From Vibrio amylolyticus (GTDB taxonomy: Bacteria > Pseudomonadota > Gammaproteobacteria > Enterobacterales > Vibrionaceae): a stretch of 64,000 nucleotides of DNA. Position numbers and translations under genes: made by a program. Every line of letters begins with the position of its first letter. Positions within the stretch are counted from its first letter, which is position 1. A model generated the notes under the pieces. That model was given only the letters and a program-made list of their open reading frames with translations. It was not told where the DNA came from and did no database searches. The stretch lies in assembly GCF_023145695.1 (NCBI RefSeq), contig NZ_JAJHVV010000005.1, forward strand, positions 1 to 64,000. Reading direction: 5' to 3'. This document shows, piece after piece, positions 36,051 through 46,497 of this stretch.

Positions 36051-36938
36051 CTATTTACGTTTCCATGCTGGGGGGCGTTTAGCGAAAAAGGCTCTAACGC
36101 CTTCCTGCCCCTGTTTAGATATGCGAATATCAGCGATTAATTGACTGGTATAATCGATGAGCTCTTGATCTATAGGGCTTTTATCACAACGAAGGCAGAG
36201 AGTTTTGGTCTCTTTGAGGGCATTCGGGCTATTTGAAAGTAACATATGAATAACGGATTGAACTTGCGCGTCTAAACGTAGGTTATGCTCTCTATTTTGA
36301 TGCTCATGTTGATGAACAAAACTAGATTCGACCACGAAGTGCAGCATGTCCATTTGATAGGCTGTCATGGCATTAAACTTTTCGGCTGTCAGCATGTAAC
36401 GCCTTGCCTGACGGCTGCCAATAGTACGGCAGACATACGGAGCAATGGTGGCAGGGACAAGACCCCGTTTTACTTCACTAAAACAGAACTGAGCGTTCTC
36501 TGTGGCAATAGCAATATCGCAGCAACAGATTAACCCTATAGCCCCACCAAATGCATCGCCTTCAATCACCGCGATTGTGGGTCTTGGAAAGTTATCTAAC
36601 CGTTGCATGAGCAAAGCAAGATTGTCGGCATCTAGCTTATTTTCACTCGCGCTTTGATCTGCCATGGATTGCATCCAATTCAAATCCGCGCCAGATGAAA
36701 AAAAACGTCCATTTGCTCTGAGAATAAGGCTGCGTAGGCTTGGAAGGCGAGCTAGCTTTTTCAATTGTTTATTGAGTTGCTTGATTAACTCATCGTCAAA
36801 AGCGTTGTGCTTATCAACACGATTTAACGTAAGAGTAGCGACGCCCATATTGTCTATATGGCATAGCAAAGGGCTGTCGCTGTCATTCGACACGGTATCT
36901 GTATTTTCTTGCGTTGCTTTAGTCAGTTTATTCATCAT
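36051..36938 (-). CDS. liuC: Methylglutaconyl-CoA hydratase (crotonase fold)
   Basis: A 295-residue crotonase-family protein with the oxyanion-hole segments SSGADLNWM and EGDAFGGAIGLICCCDIAIA, and SEVKRGLVPATIAPYV. It hydrates 3-methylglutaconyl-CoA to HMG-CoA. I chose the ATG at 36938, 7 bases after the liuB stop; the frame is open to 36989 inside liuB. The pairing with liuB and liuE decides the specific function. Confidence 0.86.
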   Translation of the reverse strand: MMNKLTKATQENTDTVSNDSDSPLLCHIDNMGVATLTLNRVDKHNAFDDELIKQLNKQLKKLARLPSLRSLILRANGRFFSSGADLNWMQSMADQSASENKLDADNLALLMQRLDNFPRPTIAVIEGDAFGGAIGLICCCDIAIATENAQFCFSEVKRGLVPATIAPYVCRTIGSRQARRYMLTAEKFNAMTAYQMDMLHFVVESSFVHQHEHQNREHNLRLDAQVQSVIHMLLSNSPNALKETKTLCLRCDKSPIDQELIDYTSQLIADIRISKQGQEGVRAFFAKRPPAWKRK

Positions 36939-36945
36939 GACAGGC

Positions 36946-38550
36946 CTACATACGGAAAATCCCAAATTCACTCTCTTTAATGGGCGCATTCAATGCGGCC
37001 GTTAAAGCTTGCCCCAACACCGTTCGAGTCTCTTTTGGGTCGATGATTCCATCGTCCCAAAGTCTTGCACTCGCGTAGTATGGATGTCCTTCAGTCTCAT
37101 ACTGTTCAATAATGGGCTGTTTAAATTGTAGCTCGTCTTCGTCACTCCACGACTCGCCCTTACGGTTTTTAATGTCGCGCCTTACTTGGGCTAGCACTCC
37201 AGCAGCCTGTTCCCCTCCCATGACAGAGATTCTGGCATTGGGCCACATCCACATCATAGTTGGGTCATAAGCTCGGCCACACATCCCATAATTACCCGCG
37301 CCATAAGAGCCACCGACAATGACGGTAAACTTAGGAACATCGGCACATGCTACGGCCATAACGAGTTTTGCTCCGTGTTTCGCAATCCCTTCTGACTCGT
37401 ACTTTTTGCCCACCATAAAACCAGTGATGTTCTGTAAAAACAGTAGTGGGATTTTCCGTTTTGCGCAAAGTTGAATAAAGTGAGCCCCTTTTTGGGCCGA
37501 TTCTGAAAACAAAATACCGTTATTGGCCACAATTCCGATAGGGTGCCCATTAAGGTGAGCAAACCCGCAAACTAATGTTGAGCCATAAAGGGCCTTGAAT
37601 TCATCAAAGTCGGAATCATCGACAATTCTTGCGATGACCTCTCTGGCATCAAACAGTAAGCGAAGGTTAGCGTTGACAATCCCGTAGAGTTCACTTATTT
37701 CATATCTTGGGGCAATAACCTTCTTTTCTGGAGTGGTTACAAGTGCTTGATTACTACTGGCAATCGCATCTCGAGCCAACGTCAATGCGTGGTTGTCGTT
37801 GTTCGCGTAATAGTCGGCAACCCCTGATTTTTTACAATGTACATCAGCGCCCCCCAACGCTTCATCGGTAACCACTTCACCCGTGGCTGCTTTCACTAAA
37901 GGTGGGCCTGCTAAGAATATGGTGCCTTGTTGCTTTACGATGATGGAAACATCGGCCATCGCAGGAATATAAGCGCCGCCAGCGGTACACAACCCCAAAA
38001 CGACGGCTATTTGAGGAATCCCTTTGGCTGACATTCTCGCTTGGTTAAAGAAAATTCGACCAAAATGGTCTTTGTCAGGAAAGACTTCTGCTTGGTGGGG
38101 AAGGTTAGCGCCGCCCGAATCGACCAAGTAGATACAAGGTAGGTGGCAGCGTTCGGCAATTTCTTGAGCTCGAAGGTGTTTTTTAACGGTAAGTGGATAG
38201 TAGGTTCCCCCTTTTACTGAAGGGTCATTTGCAATGATCATACAGGTAACGTTCTCGACGGTGCCAATTCCAGCTACCACGCCCGCGCAGGGAATAGAAT
38301 CATCGTAAACTCGCCACGCAGCGAACTGGCCAATTTCTAGGAACTGACTGTCGTCATCGAGCAATGCGTTGATACGCTCGCGGACGGGCAACTTTCCTTT
38401 GGCTCTTTGTCGTTCTATGGCGGATTTTCCTCCGCCTTGCTTGATAACATCTAAGTTGGAGTTAAGGTTATCGACGAGCTCGTCCATGACTGCTTTGTTG
38501 GCTTTGAATTGTGGATCATTAGGTTTCGCTTTGGTTAGTATTATCGCCAT
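36946..38550 (-). CDS. liuB: Methylcrotonyl-CoA carboxylase, carboxyltransferase (beta) subunit
   Basis: A 534-residue carboxyltransferase with the two crotonase-like domains of acyl-CoA carboxylases ([29 protein letters not shown] is typical; [23 protein letters not shown] near the C-terminus). It transfers CO2 from carboxybiotin to 3-methylcrotonyl-CoA. It needs a biotin carboxylase/carrier alpha subunit, which this operon does not encode. The gene itself looks intact. Confidence 0.93.
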   Translation of the reverse strand: MAIILTKAKPNDPQFKANKAVMDELVDNLNSNLDVIKQGGGKSAIERQRAKGKLPVRERINALLDDDSQFLEIGQFAAWRVYDDSIPCAGVVAGIGTVENVTCMIIANDPSVKGGTYYPLTVKKHLRAQEIAERCHLPCIYLVDSGGANLPHQAEVFPDKDHFGRIFFNQARMSAKGIPQIAVVLGLCTAGGAYIPAMADVSIIVKQQGTIFLAGPPLVKAATGEVVTDEALGGADVHCKKSGVADYYANNDNHALTLARDAIASSNQALVTTPEKKVIAPRYEISELYGIVNANLRLLFDAREVIARIVDDSDFDEFKALYGSTLVCGFAHLNGHPIGIVANNGILFSESAQKGAHFIQLCAKRKIPLLFLQNITGFMVGKKYESEGIAKHGAKLVMAVACADVPKFTVIVGGSYGAGNYGMCGRAYDPTMMWMWPNARISVMGGEQAAGVLAQVRRDIKNRKGESWSDEDELQFKQPIIEQYETEGHPYYASARLWDDGIIDPKETRTVLGQALTAALNAPIKESEFGIFRM

Positions 38551-38583
38551 TTAATGCCCCTTAACCTTTTTTCATACTAAGCA

Positions 38584-39753
38584 TTATTTCGACTCTTCGA
38601 ATAGCTCTCGACCAATCAGCATACGCCTGATTTCCGAAGTTCCTGCGCCAATTTCATAGAGCTTGGCGTCTCGGAGCAATCGACCTGCTGGAAACTCGTT
38701 GATGTAGCCGTTTCCGCCCAGCAGCTGAATGGCATCCAGCGCCATCTGCGTCGCCAGTTCAGCGCTATATAAAATAACCCCTGCAGCATCTTTTCTTGTC
38801 GATTCGCCACGGTCGCAAGCCGCGGCCACCGTGTAGACATAAGAGCGAGCGGCGTTCATTCGGGTATACATATCAGCAACCTTGGCTTGTACCAGTTGAA
38901 ACTCTCCAATGGCTTGGCCAAACTGTTTTCGGTCATGAACATAAGGAATCACGAGGTCTAGGCAAGCTTGCATGATGCCGAGAGGACCAGCGGCTAAGAC
39001 GACACGTTCGTAATCCAACCCGCTCATTAGTACTTTAACGCCTTGATTCACTTCCCCAAGGACGTTTTCTTTAGGGACTTTGCACTGTTCAAATACCAGT
39101 TCACACGTGTTGGAACCGCGCATTCCTAGCTTGTCTAGTTTTTGCGCATGGCTGAAGCCTTCGAAGCCTTTTTCGATGATAAAAGCGGTGATCCCGTGAG
39201 ATTTAGCGGCATGGTCGGTTTTCGCATAGACGACAAGCGTATCGGCGTCAGGGCCATTAGTAATCCACATCTTTGTGCCGTTGAGCACATAATGATCATC
39301 AATGAGATCGGCTTTTAGCTGCATACTAACCACATCTGAACCAGCGTTCGCTTCACTCATGGCGAGCGCACCAACATGAGTGCCGTCGATCAACTTAGGG
39401 AGGTACTTCTTTCTTTGATCAGGGGTGCCGTTACGAAAGATTTGATTGACGCATAAGTTTGAGTGCGCGCCGTAGCTAAGTGCGACCGAAGCTGATGCGC
39501 GGCTGATCTCTTCCATTGCTATCACATGGGCAAGGTACCCCATATCGGCGCCGCCGTATTCCTCACTTACAGTGACCCCAAGAAGCCCCATTTCTCCAAA
39601 ACGTTGCCAAAGGTGGTTGGGGAATTGATTATCTTTATCAATGCGTGCTGCGATTGAAGCAATATGTTCTGTTGCGAACCCATTTACATGCTCTCTAAGC
39701 ATATTAATAGTTTCACTATGCCCAAAATTCAGTGGTTGAAAATGACTGTTCAT
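38584..39753 (-). CDS. liuA: Isovaleryl-CoA dehydrogenase
   Basis: A 389-residue FAD acyl-CoA dehydrogenase. In isovaleryl-CoA dehydrogenases the catalytic Glu lies in LDxERxVLAxGPLG, seen here as [14 protein letters not shown], while the position used in other family members is non-acidic (GAGTSEIRR). This pins the specificity. It oxidises isovaleryl-CoA to 3-methylcrotonyl-CoA and passes electrons to ETF. It is first structural gene after liuR. Confidence 0.95.
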   Translation of the reverse strand: MNSHFQPLNFGHSETINMLREHVNGFATEHIASIAARIDKDNQFPNHLWQRFGEMGLLGVTVSEEYGGADMGYLAHVIAMEEISRASASVALSYGAHSNLCVNQIFRNGTPDQRKKYLPKLIDGTHVGALAMSEANAGSDVVSMQLKADLIDDHYVLNGTKMWITNGPDADTLVVYAKTDHAAKSHGITAFIIEKGFEGFSHAQKLDKLGMRGSNTCELVFEQCKVPKENVLGEVNQGVKVLMSGLDYERVVLAAGPLGIMQACLDLVIPYVHDRKQFGQAIGEFQLVQAKVADMYTRMNAARSYVYTVAAACDRGESTRKDAAGVILYSAELATQMALDAIQLLGGNGYINEFPAGRLLRDAKLYEIGAGTSEIRRMLIGRELFEESK

Positions 39754-39809
39754 AACGCCTCCTAAGTGACGCTTGTATCAGTGGTATCTGCAACTTTACG
39801 GTTATTTGA

Positions 39810-40187
39810 TTAACCTTGTTGAGATCGGCTAAGAGCTTGGTGGCAACGATCTTTTGCTAAACTGAGTTCACTCATAACGACTGTAATATCGTCAAGCTGG
39901 CGCTGAAGCACCTGCTGTTTTTCATCGATAATGGTGAGCATTTTTAAAAGCTGGGTATCACACTGGTCGGTATCGTAAAGCTCAAAAAGCTCCCGAATTT
40001 CTGCCAAAGAGAAGCCAAGTCGTTTACCCCGAAGGATGAGCTTTAGGCGTATCTTGTCACGATGTTGATAAACACGAGTGCTTCCATTTCTTGTCGGGTA
40101 AATCAAGCCCATGTCTTCATAGAATCGAATACTTCTTGTCGTGATATCGAACTCGTTTGCCAATTCACTAATTTTAAATGTTTCCAT
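39810..40187 (-). CDS. liuR: MerR-family regulator LiuR
   Basis: A 125-residue MerR-type protein with an N-terminal winged HTH (FKISELANEFDITTRSIRFYEDMGLI) and a C-terminal coiled coil, without the metal-binding cysteine pattern of MerR or CueR. LiuR controls branched-chain amino acid degradation in many proteobacteria. It is the first gene of the leftward operon, and its promoter region holds the paired 16-bp arms, its likely operators. Confidence 0.92.
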   Translation of the reverse strand: METFKISELANEFDITTRSIRFYEDMGLIYPTRNGSTRVYQHRDKIRLKLILRGKRLGFSLAEIRELFELYDTDQCDTQLLKMLTIIDEKQQVLQRQLDDITVVMSELSLAKDRCHQALSRSQQG

Positions 40188-40274
40188 TTACAGACCTCCT
40201 CTGGCTTCCGATAAGAAGACCGACTCTGGTGAGGAAAGCGTGTGCAAAATGCTTTACATGTTGTCATTTTGTTT

Positions 40275-40321
40275 CTTGACGTTTACGTAAATGTTAGTGC
40301 TATGCTTACGTAAACGTCAAG
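40275..40321. promoter_or_regulatory. Divergent LiuR-controlled promoter with 16-bp inverted arms
   Basis: CTTGACGTTTACGTAA (40275-40290) is the exact reverse complement of TTACGTAAACGTCAAG (40306-40321), separated by 15 bases. Each arm contains a LiuR-like half-palindromic site. Rightward, TTGACG (40276-40281) and TATGCT (40301-40306) form a promoter with a 19-bp spacer, the unusual spacing of MerR-controlled promoters. A mirrored leftward promoter is also possible. It drives both the liu and the thiolase-mms operons. Confidence 0.8.
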
Positions 40322-40384
40322 AAATCACAGTTCAAAAAACAAACCACTTGAACAGCGTGTTTTCTTTTATGGCGAGGAGAAAGA

Positions 40385-41626
40385 ATGGACAAGTCGATCT
40401 GGATAGTGTCAGCAAAACGAACACCACTGGGTAGCTTTCAAGGCATGCTTAGTCGGTATTCTGCGCCGGAATTAGGTCAGTACTCTATTCGCGCTGCCGT
40501 GGAAGAAGCCTCTATTTCCCCCGCATCTATCGACGAAGTGATTATGGGCTGCGTACTCCCTGCTGGTTGTGGGCAAGCGCCTGCGAGGCAAGCCGCTCGG
40601 GGTGCTAATCTTCCTGATTCGGTGGCTTGTATGACGATAAACAAGGTGTGCGGGTCGGGAATGAAATCGGTCATGCTCGCTCATGATTTAATACAATCAG
40701 GCTCTTCGAATACGATTGTAGCAGGTGGTATGGAGAGCATGACTAATGCGCCATATTTACTTAAAGAGTCACGAGGTGGAATGAGGCTGGGTCATAAAAC
40801 TACCTATGACCATATGTTCCTTGATGGGTTACAAGATGCCTATGACGGTGAGTTGATGGGGACCTATGCTCAAGCCATTGCCGATAAGTTAGAAGTATCT
40901 CGCCAAAGTATGGATGAGTGGGCAATACAATCTATTACCCGAGCGGTGAGTGCACAGCAACAGCAGTTGTTTGACGATGAAATAGTACCGGTGACGGCAA
41001 AAGGTTCTAACAGCGATCAAATTCTAGATTTTGATGAGCACCCAACAGAAGTTAACCTCAATAAAATCCCAACGTTGCGCCCCGCTTTCGCCAAAGAAGG
41101 GACCGTTACCGCAGCGAACTCTAGTTCTATTTCAGATGGCGCCGCTGCATTAGTGGTAATGAGCGCCGAACAAGCTATAAAGCAAGGCTTGAGCCCTTTG
41201 GCTGTGATAAAAGGCCATTCGACTCATGCAAGATTACCTAGTGAATTTACCATTGCGCCTGTTTTTGCCATCGAGCAACTGCTTTCCAAATTAGATTGGT
41301 CTATCGATGAAGTGGATCTTTGGGAAATTAATGAAGCGTTTGCTGTGGTCACGCAGATAGCGATAAAACAGTTAGCGCTAGATGAAGAGAAAGTAAATAT
41401 CAAAGGTGGCGCATGTGCATTAGGTCATCCCATTGGAGCCAGTGGCACTCGTATTATCGTCACGCTTATTCATGCGTTACGGCAGCTAGGTGCAACCCGA
41501 AGAAAATTAGAAACTCAGGTTGATGCCAGTGTTAGGCCAGATAATAAAAGAGTATTAAAAGGGGTTGCTTCCCTATGCATAGGTGGCGGTGAAGCAACAG
41601 CAATAGGGTTAGAAGTTCCGTACTGA
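40385..41626 (+). CDS. Acetyl-CoA C-acyltransferase (thiolase) with a 20-residue insertion
   Basis: A 413-residue biosynthetic-type thiolase with the nucleophile in NKVCGSGMKSV, the NEAFAVV histidine region and GGACALGHPIGASGTRI. In this operon it would cleave 2-methylacetoacetyl-CoA to propionyl-CoA and acetyl-CoA (isoleucine) and handle acetoacetyl-CoA (leucine). Residues 372-391 (RRKLETQ to KRVL) have no counterpart in ordinary thiolases, where ATR or GLKR joins directly to GVASLCIGGGEA. The insertion keeps the frame and lies before the C-terminal catalytic cysteine. GAGGAG precedes the start. Confidence 0.9.
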   Translation: MDKSIWIVSAKRTPLGSFQGMLSRYSAPELGQYSIRAAVEEASISPASIDEVIMGCVLPAGCGQAPARQAARGANLPDSVACMTINKVCGSGMKSVMLAHDLIQSGSSNTIVAGGMESMTNAPYLLKESRGGMRLGHKTTYDHMFLDGLQDAYDGELMGTYAQAIADKLEVSRQSMDEWAIQSITRAVSAQQQQLFDDEIVPVTAKGSNSDQILDFDEHPTEVNLNKIPTLRPAFAKEGTVTAANSSSISDGAAALVVMSAEQAIKQGLSPLAVIKGHSTHARLPSEFTIAPVFAIEQLLSKLDWSIDEVDLWEINEAFAVVTQIAIKQLALDEEKVNIKGGACALGHPIGASGTRIIVTLIHALRQLGATRRKLETQVDASVRPDNKRVLKGVASLCIGGGEATAIGLEVPY

Positions 41627-41691
41627 AAAATCAATAACGCTGTATTAAGCGTTGGTGCGTAATTTGTAAATCAACATTGAAGGATAGAGTG

Positions 41692-43185
41692 ATGAATCAG
41701 TCTGTACCCTTATTTATTGATGGAAAATTCATTCAATCAACCAGTGATCAATGGGTAGAGGTCACCAACCCTGCGACCAACGATGTAATTGCGAAAGTAC
41801 CTTGTGCTACTGAGAGTGAAATGTCTCGAGCGGTTGAAAGCGCAAAAGAGGCGTTCAAAGCATGGCGAAATATCGCGGTACCAGAACGAGCTCGCTTAAT
41901 GCTTCGCTATCAGCATCTACTCAAAGAGAATCATGACCAAATCGCAACACTGCTTTCGAAAGAGACGGGTAAAACCGTGGTGGATGCGAAAGGGGATGTA
42001 TGGCGTGGAATTGAAGTCGTGGAGCAAGCGGCTAATATTGCCAGCAATATGATGGGGGAGATGGTCGAAAATGTGGCTAGTGATATCGACAGTTACTCCT
42101 TTATGCAGCCATTGGGTGTTTGCTGTGGTATCACGCCGTTTAACTTTCCGGCGATGATCCCTTTATGGATGTTCCCTATTGCCATTGCTTGCGGTAATAG
42201 CTTTATCTTGAAGCCATCAGAGCAAGTCCCACTGACTTCTGTTCGCTTAGCTGAGTTGTTTGAAGAAGCAGGCGCACCTAGTGGTGTTTTACAAATTGTT
42301 CATGGTACGAAAGAGCAAGTTGATTTTTTACTCTCCCATCAAGATATCCGCACCATTTCTTTTGTTGGTTCGGTACCCGTAGCCCAATACATTTATCAGC
42401 AAGGGACACAGCACTTTAAACGCGTTCAAGCCTTTGCTGGGGCGAAGAATCACATGGTTGTGATGCCCGATGCTAATAAAGCGCAAGTCATCAGCAACTT
42501 AGTCGGTGCTTCGGTAGGCGCGGCAGGGCAACGTTGTATGGCCATTTCGGTCGCGGTATTTGTTGGCAGTGCAAAAGAGTGGATTAGCGATTTAAAACAA
42601 GAGCTATCAACGATAACACCGGGGGTTTGGGACGATCCTAAGGCGGGCTATGGGCCACTGATTAGTGCTCAAGCAAAACAACGAGTGATTGGGTTGATCG
42701 AGGAAGGAAAAGCACAAGGGGCAACGTGTGAACTTGATGGAAGCCAATGCCAAGTGGATAGCTGCCCTGATGGAAACTGGCTTGGCCCTACGTTGTTTAG
42801 TGGTGTTAGCACCGATATGTCGATTTACCAACAAGAGATATTTGGCCCGGTGCTACTTTGCATTGAAGTAGACACTTTGCAGCAAGCGATTGAACTGGTG
42901 AACCATAACCCGTACGGCAATGGAACGTCCATTTTTACCGCCAGTGGGGGCGCGGCGCGCCAGTACCAACATGAGATCGAAGTCGGGCAGGTTGGCATAA
43001 ACGTACCTATTCCAGTCCCGTTGCCATTCTTCTCATTCACAGGGTGGAAGGGCAGCTTCTATGGCGATTTGCACGCTTATGGTAAGCAAGCGGTTCGTTT
43101 CTACACTGAAACAAAAACCGTCACAGCACGTTGGTTTGATGATGATATTCCAACGGGGCCCAATTTCACGATTCAATTGAAGTAA
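41692..43185 (+). CDS. mmsA: Methylmalonate-semialdehyde dehydrogenase (CoA-acylating)
   Basis: A 497-residue aldehyde dehydrogenase. The MmsA-type signatures [21 protein letters not shown] and [12 protein letters not shown], with the catalytic cysteine, are present. It converts methylmalonate semialdehyde to propionyl-CoA in valine breakdown. I chose the start MNQSVPLF because AAGGATAGAG lies immediately before it. Confidence 0.95.
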   Translation: MNQSVPLFIDGKFIQSTSDQWVEVTNPATNDVIAKVPCATESEMSRAVESAKEAFKAWRNIAVPERARLMLRYQHLLKENHDQIATLLSKETGKTVVDAKGDVWRGIEVVEQAANIASNMMGEMVENVASDIDSYSFMQPLGVCCGITPFNFPAMIPLWMFPIAIACGNSFILKPSEQVPLTSVRLAELFEEAGAPSGVLQIVHGTKEQVDFLLSHQDIRTISFVGSVPVAQYIYQQGTQHFKRVQAFAGAKNHMVVMPDANKAQVISNLVGASVGAAGQRCMAISVAVFVGSAKEWISDLKQELSTITPGVWDDPKAGYGPLISAQAKQRVIGLIEEGKAQGATCELDGSQCQVDSCPDGNWLGPTLFSGVSTDMSIYQQEIFGPVLLCIEVDTLQQAIELVNHNPYGNGTSIFTASGGAARQYQHEIEVGQVGINVPIPVPLPFFSFTGWKGSFYGDLHAYGKQAVRFYTETKTVTARWFDDDIPTGPNFTIQLK

Positions 43186-43217
43186 ACCAACGAGTTGGCA
43201 ACAGTAGGAGGTGGTGT

Positions 43218-44372
43218 ATGGATTTCGAATTAACTGAAGAACAGCGACTGTTTTCGGAGACGGCTCGCCAGTTTGCGAATGAAAAACTTGCACCTATGGC
43301 GGCACAGTGGGATGAAAAATGCGAATTTCCAAAGGAGGTCTTGAGAGAGGCTGGAGAGCTTGGTTTTCTCAGCTTGTATACTCCAGAAGAGCAAGGCGGC
43401 CTGTCATTGAGTCGGCTAGATGCATCCATTATCTTTGAACAACTTTCGATGGGCTGCACTTCCACAACGGCATTTATGACCATTCATAATATGGTGACAT
43501 GGATGGTGGCGAGTTTTGCAACCGATCAGGCGAAGTCACTATTCTGCCCCAAACTGATAACTGGAGAGTGGTTGGGCTCGTACTGCTTAACAGAGCCGAA
43601 TGCCGGCTCCGATGCGGCATCACTGAGTACTAGTGCTAAAAAAGTCGGCGATAAATACCAGTTAGATGGTGCAAAAGCCTTCATCTCAGGTGCTGGGGAT
43701 TCTGATGTCTTGGTTGTCATGGCAAGGACCTCTGATGAGGGAGCAAAAGGTGTGTCCGCATTTGTGGTGCCTGCCGATGCTGATGGTATTAGCTATGGGC
43801 GAAAAGAGCCTAAAATGGGGTGGAACAGCCAGCCCACGCGTTCAGTTACTTTTAATAATGTCGAACTCCCTTTGTCTTCATTACTCGGTGAAGAGGGACA
43901 AGGTTTCGAGTTCGCCATGAAAGGGCTAGACGGGGGAAGAATAAACATTGCAACGTGCTCAATTGGCACCGCTCAACAAGCCCTCAATCAAGCCACTCAA
44001 TACATGCAAGAGCGCAAACAGTTCGGAAAAAGCCTCGCTCAATTCCAAGGTTTACAATTTAAGCTCGCAGATATGGCGACAGAGTTAGTCGCGGCACGTC
44101 AACTCGTGCGTTATGCAGCGAGTAAATTAGACAATCAAGACCCTGAAGCCACAGCCTATTGCGCAATGGCCAAACGATTTGCTACCGATGTGGGGTTCAA
44201 GGTATGTGATCAGGCCCTTCAATTGTACGGGGGCTATGGTTATATCAAGGAGTATCCGTTGGAGCGGTACTTTAGAGACGTGAGAGTCCATCAGATCCTT
44301 GAAGGGACTAACGAAATTATGCGTTTAATCATTGCTCGTCGGCTTCTGGTGGAAGGGGCTGATCTTGTATGA
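43218..44372 (+). CDS. Acyl-CoA dehydrogenase, probably isobutyryl-CoA/2-methylbutyryl-CoA
   Basis: A 384-residue FAD enzyme. The catalytic Glu is in the usual C-terminal place (ILEGTNEIMR), unlike liuA. The substrate loop and GWNSQPTRSVTFNNVELP resemble isobutyryl-CoA dehydrogenases. It should oxidise isobutyryl-CoA and perhaps 2-methylbutyryl-CoA. It lies between mmsA and the hydratase, as in Pseudomonas-type valine operons. Confidence 0.9.
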   Translation: MDFELTEEQRLFSETARQFANEKLAPMAAQWDEKCEFPKEVLREAGELGFLSLYTPEEQGGLSLSRLDASIIFEQLSMGCTSTTAFMTIHNMVTWMVASFATDQAKSLFCPKLITGEWLGSYCLTEPNAGSDAASLSTSAKKVGDKYQLDGAKAFISGAGDSDVLVVMARTSDEGAKGVSAFVVPADADGISYGRKEPKMGWNSQPTRSVTFNNVELPLSSLLGEEGQGFEFAMKGLDGGRINIATCSIGTAQQALNQATQYMQERKQFGKSLAQFQGLQFKLADMATELVAARQLVRYAASKLDNQDPEATAYCAMAKRFATDVGFKVCDQALQLYGGYGYIKEYPLERYFRDVRVHQILEGTNEIMRLIIARRLLVEGADLV

Positions 44373-44414
44373 GCGACGGTGATGTTCAAAGCAGTTCAGT
44401 AGAGAGGTTAGGTT

Positions 44415-45203
44415 ATGTCATTAAGTACAAATAGTTTACTGGTGTCGGAGGCTGAAAATCATGTTGTTACCATTACGATGAACAACCCGCCTGCGAATAC
44501 TTGGACGGCTCAAAGCTTACGGGAATTGAAATACTTAGTCGAAACACTAGAACAGGATAACGATGTCTACGCGTTAGTGATCACAGGCCAAGGCGAAAAG
44601 TTCTTCTCTGCAGGTGCTGATTTAAAGCTATTCGCAGAGGGTGATAAAGCGGTGGCACTTGAAATGGCGACAGCATTTGGTGAGGCTTTTGAGGCGTTAT
44701 CCAGTTTTCGAGGGGTGACTATCGCAGCGATTAACGGCTATGCCATGGGCGGCGGATTAGAAGTCGCGTTAGCTTGTGACATTAGAATTGCAGAAGACCA
44801 AGCGGTGATGGCGCTCCCTGAAGCAAAAGTGGGGCTACTTCCATGCGCTGGAGGGACTCAAAATTTGACCGCCCTGGTGGGTGAGGGGTGGGCGAAACGT
44901 ATCATACTTTGCGGTGAACAAATTAATGCAGAGCGCGCCGTATCGATTCGTTTGATTGAAGAAAAAGTGGAAACGGAAAAAGCCTTAGAAGCAGCTGTTG
45001 AGCTTGCGAAATCGGTATCGAATCAATCACCTAGTTCCGTGTCTGCGTGTAAGGCTCTGGTTCAAAATGGACGTCATTCACTGATGTCACATGGCTTAGT
45101 CAAAGAACGAGAGCTGTTCATGAAATTGTTTGATACTCAAGATCAAACCGAAGGTGTGCAAGCGTTCTTGGAGAAACGAAAAGCCAATTGGCAGAACCGA
45201 TAA
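44415..45203 (+). CDS. Enoyl-CoA hydratase (methacrylyl/tiglyl-CoA)
   Basis: A 262-residue crotonase with FFSAGADLKLF, NGYAMGGGLEVALACDIRIA and the catalytic-Glu segment MALPEAKVGLLPCAGGTQ. By position it hydrates methacrylyl-CoA (valine) and tiglyl-CoA (isoleucine). AGAGGTTAGG precedes the start. Confidence 0.9.
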   Translation: MSLSTNSLLVSEAENHVVTITMNNPPANTWTAQSLRELKYLVETLEQDNDVYALVITGQGEKFFSAGADLKLFAEGDKAVALEMATAFGEAFEALSSFRGVTIAAINGYAMGGGLEVALACDIRIAEDQAVMALPEAKVGLLPCAGGTQNLTALVGEGWAKRIILCGEQINAERAVSIRLIEEKVETEKALEAAVELAKSVSNQSPSSVSACKALVQNGRHSLMSHGLVKERELFMKLFDTQDQTEGVQAFLEKRKANWQNR

Positions 45204-45227
45204 CGAAACAAGATTTAGGGAGTAGGT

Positions 45228-46400
45228 ATGTCTGACAACGTTAAATTCGAGCAGCGACTGTGCGCAGACGGGAGTCATCAAATTGCCATCGCAACGCTGA
45301 ACAATATCGGCTCTCTTAACGCGTTAACATTTAATATGCTTGAGCAACTACATGAGTTGCTGATTCATTGGCGTGATGACCCAAGTATTGTCTGTGTTCT
45401 GCTTGAGGGTGAAGGAGAAAAAGCGTTTTGCGCCGGTGGCGATGTACGAGCGATGCATGATGTTATGAGCACTCAAACCAAAGCACAGGCTCAGGAGTTT
45501 TGTACAAACTACTTTACCTTAGAATATCAGTGCGATTATCTGATTCATACCTACCCTAAACCCATTATTGCCTGGGGTGAGGGTATTGTGATGGGCGGTG
45601 GAATGGGGTTGTTTATGGGCGCTAGTCATAAGGTGATGACCCCTAGTTCTCGTCTCGCTATGCCTGAAGTTACAATCGGTCTATACCCTGATGTGGGTGG
45701 CACCTGGTTCTTAAATCAGTTAGATGAAGGCATAGGGCTGTTTCTCGGGCTTACTGGCGTAATGGTCAACGCCAGTGACGCGGTTGATATTCGAATGGCC
45801 GATTATATTTTGCCTGCAGAAAGCAGAGAAAGATTAATTGAAACCTTGCAAATTCAATATTGGGTTAAAGGCTCTGACAATGGGGCTGAAGAAAACCATG
45901 GTACGGTTAATGATGTATTAAGCTTACTATCAGAACATTCAGCCAATGAAGTAGAAGACCAAAAGCCGTCTAATCAACTGATTCCGTTTGGTTCAAAAAT
46001 CAAGAAGGCGTGTGAAGGTAATGACCTTAGTAACATTAGTCGTGAAGTGTTGGCGATTGACAGTAGCGCTCACCCAGAAGCAGAAGCAAAATGGATGTCG
46101 AGAGCACAACAGTCACATCGGCTTGGTAGTCCTATCTCTTCTCATCTTTGTTTTCGTCAGATAAAAGAGTATCAACACCTTTCTCTTGAGCAGTGTTTTC
46201 GCCTTGAGCTTGGGCTTTCTGTGAGTTGTGGATTACTAGGAGAGTTTCAAGAGGGAGTTCGAGCTAGACTCATCGATAAAGATGGTGAGCCAGTTTGGCT
46301 CTACAAAAGTATTGAGTCGGTTGATTCTGGTGTCATTGATGATTTGTTTATGTCGCTATGGGAAGAGGATTCTCACCCATTAGCAAAGCTAGGCCGTTAG
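45228..46400 (+). CDS. 3-hydroxyisobutyryl-CoA hydrolase
   Basis: A 390-residue crotonase-fold thioesterase, longer than hydratases, with the HIBCH-type segments GEKAFCAGGDVRAMHD, WGEGIVMGGGMGLFMGAS and MPEVTIGLYPDVGGTWFLN. It releases free 3-hydroxyisobutyrate, the substrate of MmsB two genes on, and prevents accumulation of reactive methacrylyl-CoA. The C-terminal extension VSCGLLGEFQEGVRARLIDKD is typical. Confidence 0.93.
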   Translation: MSDNVKFEQRLCADGSHQIAIATLNNIGSLNALTFNMLEQLHELLIHWRDDPSIVCVLLEGEGEKAFCAGGDVRAMHDVMSTQTKAQAQEFCTNYFTLEYQCDYLIHTYPKPIIAWGEGIVMGGGMGLFMGASHKVMTPSSRLAMPEVTIGLYPDVGGTWFLNQLDEGIGLFLGLTGVMVNASDAVDIRMADYILPAESRERLIETLQIQYWVKGSDNGAEENHGTVNDVLSLLSEHSANEVEDQKPSNQLIPFGSKIKKACEGNDLSNISREVLAIDSSAHPEAEAKWMSRAQQSHRLGSPISSHLCFRQIKEYQHLSLEQCFRLELGLSVSCGLLGEFQEGVRARLIDKDGEPVWLYKSIESVDSGVIDDLFMSLWEEDSHPLAKLGR

Positions 46401-46497
46401 TGTAGCTAGGTGCTGAATCGTAGACTTAGCATGTTGAAGTTTGTGAAGTAGAAGATTGGATTGAACTGGAAATAAACCAACGCCCTAGCTTAAACGT

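Noticed and set aside
36285..37005. Plus-strand frames opposite liuC
   Set aside because: They are antisense to an intact crotonase with conserved motifs and have no start signals.
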